Source: Halieaceae bacterium UBA4438 (lineage in GTDB: Bacteria; Pseudomonadota; Gammaproteobacteria; Pseudomonadales; Halieaceae). Taken from it: 5,583 nucleotides of DNA. Below the pieces are notes generated by a model. The model was not told where the DNA came from. It searched no databases and was given only the letters and a program-made list of their open reading frames with translations. The position numbers and the translations under genes are program-made. The stretch covers positions 301-5,883 of the forward strand of contig DGPO01000080.1 in assembly GCA_002390485.1 (NCBI GenBank). Reading direction: 5' to 3'. Each line of letters starts with the position of its first letter. Position 1 is the stretch's first letter. Of the stretch, positions 1 through 5,583 are shown in pieces.

Positions 1-1482
1 CGTCTTGCGCAAGACTCACTTTCTGCCTACGAGCTCAGTTCTGACCTTTACAGTGCGACGGTTGAATGGGATCTGCCCAGCTTCACAGTGAAGTCAATCA
101 CGAGCTACCAAAGCGATGACATTAAAGTGCTGCGCGACAACGATCGACATGATTTCGCCACACTGCCACCGTTTTTCTTGCTCCAAAGCTACTTTGAGCC
201 CGAAACCAACGACCAGACGACGACGACTCAAGAGTTCAACCTGATCTCTGCGTCCCCCGCTTTTGGTCGTTTAGATTGGGTAGCCGGTGTCTTTTACCTC
301 GATACCGAGGTGGACATTGCAATTACTGAGCGTCTCGACTTTGGTTTTGACGGTACTTTTGACCCGTTTACCGTGGAAGATATTCTAACGTTTGCGCCGG
401 CTGATGCAGGGTTTATCTCAAACGCGAAGCCTGAGCGTGAGTCGCTGTCTGTTTACGGTCAAGGCACCTTGACCTTGAGTGATACAACGCGCCTCATCGG
501 TGGCCTCCGCTACACACAAGACGAAGTCTACAGTGAAGTCACTAACTTCTACGGTCGCGGTGGCACAGACATTTTAGAAATCGACAGCAATGAAGTCACA
601 GGCCGTCTTGCCTTTGAGAAGGATTTTGACGACGTAACCTTGGGCTATGCGTCCTATACCCGTGGCTTCAAGCCCGGCGGTTCAAACTTAACCTTTGGTC
701 GCGAGGCTGTGGTTTCGCCCATCGTGGTGTTGCCCACGTTTGAGCAGGAGACTATTGACGCTTACGAAGTGGGCCTGAAGACAGACCTCGATGACGGTCG
801 TGTTCGACTCAACGCCGCAGCGTTCATGTACTCCTACGAAAACCTACAGTATCAGGCAACCGATCCTGAGGTGTTCCAGGGCGGTGTGGGTAATATCCCC
901 GAGTCTGATATTTATGGCGCAGAACTTGAGCTTGGTGCGTTTTTGAGCGACTCCGTACTATTCGACGTTCGACTCGCTTGGTTGAGCACTGAAATTACGG
1001 AGAGTCACTTGGCGTTGGATAACGTGGCCTCGGAAGCGGCAACGAATGCACTGCTCGCTCAGGGTGTTAGCTTGTTCAGTCCCGAGGTCGAGGTGGCGCG
1101 AGCGGCGCAGATCTCAGATGTTCGCGGTAATGTGCTGCCTAAAACACCTCGGTTAACTGCCAATATTGCATTGACCCACACGACGGCGATTGAGGGTTGG
1201 GGAGACGTTAAGTCGAGTCTGAGCTTCACCTATCGCGGTGATTTTAAGCACCGCGTCTTTAATAACCCAACGACGGACAGTGTTCCTTCGTATCAAACGC
1301 TTGATGTACTTGTGAAGCTGACACCGGACGACGCGGACTGGCGCGTGGAGCTAATTGGCAAGAACATTACTGACGAGGCGGGGATTAACGCCCGATTCAC
1401 AGACGTCTTTGGCGTTGGTGCTACCGGCGATCAGTTCATCCAGCCGCGTCAATTCATGGTTCGAGCCGGTTTCGACTTCTGA
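1..1482 (+). CDS. TonB-dependent outer-membrane receptor, C-terminal beta-barrel part (5' truncated by window edge)
   Basis: The reading frame is open from base 1, so the gene starts outside the window; the GTG at 88 is an internal valine, not a start. The 493 visible residues are mostly the beta-barrel of a TonB-dependent receptor, which takes up siderophores, vitamins or other large ligands across the outer membrane using TonB-ExbBD energy. Signs of the family are alternating amphipathic strands, the strand motif GLRYTQDE (visible residues about 168-175), the motif RGFKPGG (about 221-227), the stretch AYEVGLKTDL, and a C-terminal strand ending in Phe (RAGFDF), the usual outer-membrane insertion signal. 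The signal peptide, TonB box and most or all of the plug domain are missing because of the cut; full members usually have about 700-800 residues. The ligand cannot be read from this part. A strong terminator follows, so it is probably not co-transcribed with the permease downstream. Confidence 0.93.
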   Translation, partial: RLAQDSLSAYELSSDLYSATVEWDLPSFTVKSITSYQSDDIKVLRDNDRHDFATLPPFFLLQSYFEPETNDQTTTTQEFNLISASPAFGRLDWVAGVFYLDTEVDIAITERLDFGFDGTFDPFTVEDILTFAPADAGFISNAKPERESLSVYGQGTLTLSDTTRLIGGLRYTQDEVYSEVTNFYGRGGTDILEIDSNEVTGRLAFEKDFDDVTLGYASYTRGFKPGGSNLTFGREAVVSPIVVLPTFEQETIDAYEVGLKTDLDDGRVRLNAAAFMYSYENLQYQATDPEVFQGGVGNIPESDIYGAELELGAFLSDSVLFDVRLAWLSTEITESHLALDNVASEAATNALLAQGVSLFSPEVEVARAAQISDVRGNVLPKTPRLTANIALTHTTAIEGWGDVKSSLSFTYRGDFKHRVFNNPTTDSVPSYQTLDVLVKLTPDDADWRVELIGKNITDEAGINARFTDVFGVGATGDQFIQPRQFMVRAGFDF

Positions 1483-1543
1483 ATCAAAGAGTGGGCTGGG
1501 TCACATTGATCGAGTCCGCAGGTCACGTTATTTCACTAGGATT

Positions 1544-1571
1544 ATGGCAGCATTTCGCTGCCATTTTTTTT
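1544..1571 (+). terminator. Rho-independent terminator after the TonB-dependent receptor
   Basis: A perfect 8-bp stem (ATGGCAGC at 1544-1551 pairing with GCTGCCAT at 1557-1564) encloses the 5-nt loop ATTTC, and a run of eight T begins at 1564 (its first T is the last stem base). It lies about 60 bp after the receptor stop codon. It should end the receptor transcript and separate it from the permease gene that starts at 1659. Confidence 0.9.
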
Positions 1572-1646
1572 GCCGGTTAGCACTGCGCGTTGCCGGTGGT
1601 AATGACCGTCGCTCATGTGCACACTTGGGCTCGGTTTTCACAGTAT

Positions 1647-1650
1647 AGGG
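1647..1650 (+). promoter_or_regulatory. Ribosome binding site deciding the permease start
   Basis: AGGG at 1647-1650 lies 8 nt before the ATG at 1659. A second purine run (GAGGG, 1652-1656) sits too close to the ATG to be the usual site. This supports the ATG at 1659 over the in-frame TTG at 1590, which has no such site and would add 23 residues that look unlike the family. I see no convincing sigma-70 promoter between the terminator and this site. Confidence 0.55.
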
Positions 1651-1658
1651 CGAGGGAT

Positions 1659-2945
1659 ATGGGCGATTTTTTTAAGCTCCAGGAGAACGGCACATCGGTT
1701 GGACGTGAGCTCATGGCGGGTGCCACTACATTCACCGCCATGGCGTACATCCTTGTCGTAAACCCCCAAATTATGGCGTCGGCTGGAATCGATCAAGATG
1801 CGAGTTTCGTGGCGACCTGCCTCGCAGCTGCAATCAGCTGCATACTGATGGGTTTGTATGCGAACTGGCCTGTGGGTCTCGCACCCGGTATGGGACTGAA
1901 TGCGCTGTTTGCCTACACCATTGTGGGAGACCTGGGCTATCCATGGCAGACCGCGCTGGGTGCAGTTTTCATTTCGGGTGTCTTCTTCGTGATCATCAGC
2001 GTCACCCGAATTCGCGCCTGGATCATTATGAGTATTCCGAATGATTTGAAAATCGGGATGACCGCGGGAGTGGGGCTGTTTATCGGAATCATTGGCTTAC
2101 AGAACGGCGGCATCATCACCGACCACCCCGTCACCCTGGTGACCATGGGCGACTTTAGCGATATTCCAACGGCATTAGCGGGGGTGAGCTTTCTCTTGGT
2201 CGCCGTACTATCGGCTCGGTTGGCTGCTGGCGGCTTAATTTTGGGTATTCTTGCGGTTACGGTCATCGGTGTTTTACTGGGCGAGGTCGAGTACCGGGGA
2301 ATCATGTCAGCGCCGCCGTCAATTGCGCCAATCATCGGTCAAATCGATATTGCCGCGGCACTCGATGTGTCTTTAGTCAGTGTTATTTTTTCAATACTCA
2401 TCGTTAACTTATTTGACACCACCGGAACACTCGTGGGCGTCGCGTCGAACGCTGAGTTGACCGATGAAGACGGCAATATTCGAAACTTTAGCAAAGCGCT
2501 GAAGGCTGACAGCACGGCGAGTGTTCTGGGTGCATTGCTGGGTAATTCGCCCGTCACATCGTACGTCGAGAGCGCGGCTGGGGTTGCAGCCGGTGGGCGC
2601 ACAGGTTTGACAGCCTGCGCGGTAGGTGCCTTGTTCTTACTCGCCATTTTCTTTGCGCCGCTGGCGATGATGATCCCAAGTTTCGCGGTGTCCGGGGCAT
2701 TGGTCTACGTTGCTTTACTCATGTGCTCAGGGCTGGGGCGTTTGAGCTGGGAAAATCCAGTCGTGCTGATCCCTGCATTACTGATCATGATTATGATTCC
2801 ACTCACGTTTTCCATCGCCGACGGGATTGGAATTGGATTTATCAGCTATGTGGCGTTGAGCCTGCTCGCGTCCAAGGCCCCCAAGGTCAGCTACGGAGCG
2901 TTGGTCATCGCTGTGCTGTTCATTGTTAAGTTCGTGCTGCTGTAA
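1659..2945 (+). CDS. NCS2 family purine nucleobase permease, AzgA type (adenine/guanine/hypoxanthine transport)
   Basis: A 428-residue inner-membrane protein with about 12-14 hydrophobic segments, a normal length for the AzgA branch of the nucleobase:cation symporter-2 family (COG2252; relatives include E. coli AdeP/AdeQ and GhxP/GhxQ). Family signatures appear in order: GRELMAGATTFTAMAYILVV at 15-34 (first membrane segment), APGMGLNALFAY at 75-86, NLFDTTGTLVG at 250-260, and SPVTSYVESAAGVAAGGRTG at 297-316. Asn81, Asp253 and Glu304 match the positions in segments 3, 8 and 10 that are linked to purine binding in fungal AzgA. Proton-coupled uptake of a purine base is the family role; which base is not decided by sequence. 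It follows the receptor terminator and converges on a phosphoribosyltransferase gene 27 bp away, which fits a purine-salvage setting. The start was chosen by the AGGG site 8 nt upstream. Confidence 0.93.
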   Translation: MGDFFKLQENGTSVGRELMAGATTFTAMAYILVVNPQIMASAGIDQDASFVATCLAAAISCILMGLYANWPVGLAPGMGLNALFAYTIVGDLGYPWQTALGAVFISGVFFVIISVTRIRAWIIMSIPNDLKIGMTAGVGLFIGIIGLQNGGIITDHPVTLVTMGDFSDIPTALAGVSFLLVAVLSARLAAGGLILGILAVTVIGVLLGEVEYRGIMSAPPSIAPIIGQIDIAAALDVSLVSVIFSILIVNLFDTTGTLVGVASNAELTDEDGNIRNFSKALKADSTASVLGALLGNSPVTSYVESAAGVAAGGRTGLTACAVGALFLLAIFFAPLAMMIPSFAVSGALVYVALLMCSGLGRLSWENPVVLIPALLIMIMIPLTFSIADGIGIGFISYVALSLLASKAPKVSYGALVIAVLFIVKFVLL

Positions 2946-2972
2946 GCGCCCTAAGCTGGGACAGGGGGTGTA

Positions 2973-3545
2973 TTAGTCGTCGATATGGTCTTTGAGAATA
3001 TCGTAGAGGACCGGCTTGTTTTCCATAAGCTCACGAGTACTCAATCCATGTATCTCATAGGGGTAGACCAGCCAATCGTCGGTCTCGTGCAGGTAGTAAT
3101 CGGGCAGTAAATCGACTTGACGGCGGCTGGGCTTGAAGTACGGCGTCGCTACACGTATCTCAGAGGGAATGTTCTGACGAAGGAGAACCTGTAGACGATC
3201 GATCACTGCGGCGATTGTACGACCGGTGTCGAATACGTCATCGACGATCAGCAGTTTGTCCTCGTGGGTTAGACGTTTTACCAGGTAGCTGAGTCCATAG
3301 ACTTCGACGTGGCCTTTTTGCTGATCGATGCCCTGTTTGTACGACGACGTTCTAATGGCAATGTTATCGGCTTGAACACCCGCGTAAGCGAGAATTTCTT
3401 GCACTGCGATGCCCACAGGGGCACCGCCGCGCCAGATGGCAACAATAAACGTTGGTTCGAATCCGCTGTTGACGATTTGGGTACCCAATTGAAACGAATC
3501 GTTCAATAATTGATCCGCGGATAGGTATGTTTTCGTCGTACTCAT
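2973..3545 (-). CDS. Type I purine phosphoribosyltransferase (hypoxanthine/xanthine-guanine type, COG2236-like), canonical motif
   Basis: A complete 190-residue cytosolic enzyme that should join a 6-oxopurine (hypoxanthine, guanine or xanthine) to PRPP, giving the nucleotide and pyrophosphate. Visible parts are the pyrophosphate loop AIWRGGAPVG (36-45, compare the RGG loop of E. coli XGPRT), a flexible-loop start RTSSYK (65-70), the PRPP-binding motif VDDVFDTGRT (101-110), and a C-terminal base-binding segment DDWLVYPYE (156-164) that resembles the WIEQPWD segment of XGPRT. Asp106 is in the place of the catalytic base of HGPRT/XGPRT. The ATG at 3545 has no good Shine-Dalgarno sequence (GATCACATCC precedes it), yet no other in-frame start lies nearby and the paralog aligns from here. 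It is divergent from that paralog across 65 bp and converges on the permease gene with no obvious terminator in the 27-bp gap. The exact base used is not decided. Confidence 0.9.
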   Translation of the reverse strand: MSTTKTYLSADQLLNDSFQLGTQIVNSGFEPTFIVAIWRGGAPVGIAVQEILAYAGVQADNIAIRTSSYKQGIDQQKGHVEVYGLSYLVKRLTHEDKLLIVDDVFDTGRTIAAVIDRLQVLLRQNIPSEIRVATPYFKPSRRQVDLLPDYYLHETDDWLVYPYEIHGLSTRELMENKPVLYDILKDHIDD

Positions 3546-3610
3546 GGATGTGATCTGCGCAACCGCTAAAACGTTATGATATCAGCTAGTAATTGGTAGG
3601 AAGTAAGCCC
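3546..3610. promoter_or_regulatory. Divergent control region between the two phosphoribosyltransferase genes
   Basis: This AT-rich 65-bp gap must hold the start signals of both divergent genes. TATGAT at 3575-3580 is a 5-of-6 match to the -10 hexamer for the rightward gene and would give a leader of about 24 nt. On the other strand TATCAT (3581-3576) is a 5-of-6 match for the leftward gene and overlaps it almost base for base. Neither has a convincing -35 hexamer at 16-18 bp, so an activator may be needed or the promoters may be weak. The 8-bp palindrome TGATATCA (3577-3584) lies across both -10 elements. Presence of promoters here is inferred from gene layout; the hexamers are tentative. Confidence 0.45.
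3598..3603 (+). promoter_or_regulatory. Ribosome binding site favouring a TTG start for the second phosphoribosyltransferase
   Basis: AGGAAG lies 7 nt before an in-frame TTG at 3611, an ideal distance. The first in-frame ATG at 3620 is 16 nt away from this site, too far for normal use, and has only GGA (3613-3615) close upstream. The in-frame TTG at 3593 lies before the site and can be excluded. Confidence 0.5.
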
Positions 3611-4222
3611 TTGGAACAAATGATCAAAAAAATGTTCATCGAAGAAGAAGCCCTTTTGAATGACGCGTTCCGTATGGGCGTGGCCGTTTTTGAGAGTGGC
3701 TTTGCACCAACCTTCATTGTGGGTATTTGGCGTGGCGGCTCATCGGTCGGAATTTACGTTCAGGAGTGTCTTCAGTTTTTGGGTGTTGAGAGCGATCACA
3801 TCTCCATACGGACGTCTTACGCTGGCCTCTCCCAGTACCCCAAGTCCGTCGAGGATCCGTCGAGCATCCGGGTTCATGGGTTACAGTACCTGCTCGAAAA
3901 CTTAAACGCCGATGATCGTTTGCTACTCGTGGACGACGTATTTAATTCAGGCTACAGCATTGACGCAGTGCTTGAGCACCTGCAGCGAAAGTTGCGGCTC
4001 AACATGCCGTCGGACATTCGTGTGGCGACGCCGTATTACAAGCCTGGGCATAACAAGACGGGCAGGCACCCTGATTACTATGTCCACGAAGTGGATGACT
4101 GGTTAGTTCTGCCTTATGAGCTTCAAGGCCTAAGTAGGGTTGAACTTGAGGCGAGCAAGCCGTCAGCTGCTCGGATTTTAAAAGCTCTCATCACTGACTC
4201 AGCGTCCAAAGCACTGACTTGA
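3611..4222 (+). CDS. Phosphoribosyltransferase paralog with altered PRPP motif (Asn in place of catalytic Asp)
   Basis: A 203-residue protein if it starts at TTG 3611, or 200 residues from ATG 3620. It aligns with the leftward neighbour over nearly its whole length, with about half of the residues identical by eye and 34 of 55 in the N-terminal block from LLND to IRTS. It keeps the pyrophosphate loop GIWRGGSSVG (38-47) and the base-site segment DDWLVLPYE (162-170). The PRPP motif is VDDVFNSGYS (108-117) where the paralog has VDDVFDTGRT, so Asn112 replaces the catalytic-base aspartate and both Thr are Ser. The flexible loop after IRTS is 4 residues longer. The frame is intact, constrained and ends in tandem stops (TGA TAA), so it looks like a working gene and not decay. 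It may act on a different base, be a weak enzyme, or serve as partner of its paralog. Its fold is certain, its reaction is not. Confidence 0.88.
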   Translation: MEQMIKKMFIEEEALLNDAFRMGVAVFESGFAPTFIVGIWRGGSSVGIYVQECLQFLGVESDHISIRTSYAGLSQYPKSVEDPSSIRVHGLQYLLENLNADDRLLLVDDVFNSGYSIDAVLEHLQRKLRLNMPSDIRVATPYYKPGHNKTGRHPDYYVHEVDDWLVLPYELQGLSRVELEASKPSAARILKALITDSASKALT

Positions 4223-4226
4223 TAAC

Positions 4227-4239
4227 ACCGTTTTACGGT
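4227..4239. terminator. Weak hairpin between convergent genes, possible terminator
   Basis: ACCGT (4227-4231) and ACGGT (4235-4239) form a 5-bp stem with a TTT loop just after the tandem stop codons of the rightward phosphoribosyltransferase. There is no real U-run on either strand. It is the only hairpin I see in the 59-bp gap between this gene and the convergent MFS gene, so it may help end one or both transcripts, but it is a poor intrinsic terminator. Confidence 0.25.
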
Positions 4240-4281
4240 TTGTAGATCAATCTCGGTCGCTCTAGGCCATAAACGGCGTGG

Positions 4282-5583
4282 TTAATTCCGATCGACCATG
4301 TCTTTTCCGAGACGGCGCCAGGTGAGCACGAAAAACAGCGCACAGGCAATGTACAGAGTGGACATGATGAGCATGGCCGATTGTAAACTCTGGGCGTAAA
4401 CGGTGCCGCAGACGCTTTGTAGGTTACTGCTCAACGCTCCAATAACCTTCGGATGGCACTGGCTTCGAGTAAGCTCTTCGGCCGCCACACCCAGCTCGGT
4501 GACCCCGGTGACAAAGAAAATATCCGAGATGGCGCCGATAAAAAGCGGACCAAATCCGTAACCGATCAGGTTAACAACAAAAAGGAGCACCGCCGTTGCC
4601 ATTGCCCGGACGCGCATGCTTACAACACCTTGCCCCACGGTGTACTGCGCTGCTAAATAGCCGTATTTCATGAAACCACCAATGATGAGGCCAATGGCGG
4701 CAAACAGGAGGTTCTCAGTGGTAAAGGCAAAAATATAAAACGGTACTGATGCGGCTAAACCAATGGCGGGCACCCATGCGATGGCCCCCGGGTATTTGCG
4801 ATACAGTTTTGTGGCGAGCCAGCCTGTTGCGAAGGTGCCGATCGCCGACGACAACGACACGGGAGTATTAATCCAGATCGCGGCCTCACCGGTGGTTATT
4901 TCGTGTGCTCTCACGAGAAAAATCGACTGAAACGATGAGATGCCGTAACCGCAAAAGGCCGCAATGGTTGCGCCTGCAGTCATGTACCAGAACGCTGGTT
5001 TAGTCATGAGTTCACGGATCGCCTCGCGCAGTTCAACCCGTTCCTTGACTTCATTATCTCCGGGGTCTGTGTAACCACGTGGTGGTTCTTTGACCGTCAG
5101 CTTGAAAATAAGCGCAATCAGTAAACCGGGGAGGCCGACTACAAAGAAAGCGGTCCGCCAATCGAATGCGTCAGTTACCCAGCCGCCAATCAGGTTGGCA
5201 AACATGGTGCCAAGCGTGACACCCATGGCGTAAACACCCAACGCTTGAGACCGGTCACGGGGTGCGTAATAGTCGGCGATGAGGGAGTTGGCCGGGGGCG
5301 TACAGCCGGCTTCACCAATACCGACACCGACACGACACATGAGTAATACCCAAAACGCACCGATGGTGAGCGAACCGATGGTGATTTCGGTGGCAAGACC
5401 ACAAAGGACAGTCATCAAGGACCAGAGCGCAATGCAGACGGTCATAATCCACACGCGGTGTCCTGTATCTGCGTAGCGGGCCAGAGGAATACCGACAATG
5501 GTGTACAAAAGGGCAAAACCGAAACCGGTAAGAAGCCCAAACTGGGTATCAGAAATACCGAGCTCTGGCACAAGTTCTGGGCC
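4282..5583 (-). CDS. Major facilitator superfamily transporter, Spinster-like (5' truncated by window edge)
   Basis: The frame stays open to the last base of the window, so the start lies outside; the GTG at 5571 is most likely an internal codon, because the first visible residues (PELVPELGISDTQFGLLTGF) are the loop after membrane helix 1 and the beginning of helix 2 in Spinster-like carriers. The 433 visible residues hold about 11 of the 12 expected helices. Landmarks are the helix 2-3 loop GIPLARYADTGHR (a loose version of MFS motif A), the helix 4-5 stretch RVGVGIGEAGCTPPANSLIA typical of Spinster-like proteins, and a basic C-terminal tail after helix 12 (TWRRLGKDM). The loop between helices 11 and 12 is unusually long with two cysteines. 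Roughly 30-50 N-terminal residues are missing. The substrate is unknown; relatives in marine proteobacteria are often next to receptor or catabolic genes. It converges on the phosphoribosyltransferase gene and is probably regulated apart from it. Confidence 0.9.
   Translation of the reverse strand, partial: GPELVPELGISDTQFGLLTGFGFALLYTIVGIPLARYADTGHRVWIMTVCIALWSLMTVLCGLATEITIGSLTIGAFWVLLMCRVGVGIGEAGCTPPANSLIADYYAPRDRSQALGVYAMGVTLGTMFANLIGGWVTDAFDWRTAFFVVGLPGLLIALIFKLTVKEPPRGYTDPGDNEVKERVELREAIRELMTKPAFWYMTAGATIAAFCGYGISSFQSIFLVRAHEITTGEAAIWINTPVSLSSAIGTFATGWLATKLYRKYPGAIAWVPAIGLAASVPFYIFAFTTENLLFAAIGLIIGGFMKYGYLAAQYTVGQGVVSMRVRAMATAVLLFVVNLIGYGFGPLFIGAISDIFFVTGVTELGVAAEELTRSQCHPKVIGALSSNLQSVCGTVYAQSLQSAMLIMSTLYIACALFFVLTWRRLGKDMVDRN

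Noticed and set aside
88..90. GTG as the start of a 464-residue receptor
   Set aside because: The frame is open to base 1 with receptor-like sequence continuing upstream (SATVEWDLPSFTVKSITSYQ), and there is no ribosome binding site; the gene simply runs in from outside.
1355..1648. A 97-residue frame overlapping the receptor end and the intergenic gap
   Set aside because: It is read out of frame through the receptor's conserved end and straight across a strong terminator, with arginine- and serine-rich composition of a shadow frame.
1625..1649. Sigma-70 promoter for the permease (TTGGGC and TATAGG)
   Set aside because: The spacer would be only 13 bp and the -10 would overlap the ribosome binding site, so it is not credible.
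1590..1658. TTG at 1590 as the permease start, adding 23 residues
   Set aside because: It begins about 20 bases after the terminator T-run, lacks a ribosome binding site, and its extra residues do not look like the family; ATG 1659 has AGGG at 8 nt.
1937..2647. Two antisense frames of 132 and 102 residues inside the permease
   Set aside because: They are opposite to a strongly conserved membrane-protein gene, have low-complexity Pro/Thr/Ala/Lys composition, and no start signals; they are shadows of the permease codons.
2946..2972. Bidirectional terminator between the convergent permease and phosphoribosyltransferase genes
   Set aside because: The 27-bp gap gives only a 3-bp CCC/GGG stem and no T-run on either strand.
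3565..3580. PurR-type operator around AACGTT in the divergent control region
   Set aside because: Only about 6 of 11 conserved positions of the E. coli PurR site match, mainly the central CG and adjacent A/T bases; too weak to call.
5569..5571. GTG as the start of the MFS transporter
   Set aside because: The frame is open to the window edge, and a start here would remove membrane helix 1, which all such carriers have.

Overview
This is a 5.6 kb stretch of dense bacterial chromosome. The TonB-dependent receptor, the Spinster-like MFS carrier, the AzgA-type purine permease and the tight spacing suggest a Gram-negative proteobacterium, probably a marine gammaproteobacterium. That placement rests on the gene types and protein style; no phylogenetic marker is present. 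I see no mobile element, CRISPR array, rRNA or tRNA, and no frameshift or broken gene.

Layout from left to right: (1) The C-terminal two thirds or so of an outer-membrane TonB-dependent receptor (+ strand) runs in from beyond the left edge. It is closed by a strong intrinsic terminator at 1544-1571. (2) A complete AzgA-type NCS2 purine permease (+, 1659-2945) follows. (3) A phosphoribosyltransferase gene (-, 2973-3545) converges on the permease with only 27 bp between them. (4) A 65-bp AT-rich divergent control region (3546-3610) separates it from a second, paralogous phosphoribosyltransferase (+, about 3611-4222). (5) A Spinster-like MFS transporter (-, 4282 to beyond the right edge) converges on that second gene.

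The middle of the window reads as a small purine-salvage block. The permease would bring a nucleobase across the inner membrane, and a type I phosphoribosyltransferase would trap it as a nucleotide using PRPP. The point most worth attention is the pair of divergent phosphoribosyltransferases. They are alike along their whole length, but one (2973-3545) keeps the canonical PRPP motif VDDVFDTGRT while the other (3611-4222) has VDDVFNSGYS. The aspartate that acts as catalytic base in HGPRT/XGPRT enzymes is asparagine there. The second copy may therefore have changed specificity, be a non-catalytic or regulatory partner, or use chemistry that does not need this residue. The two flanking transporters have no substrate that can be read from the sequence, and their link to purine metabolism is unproven.
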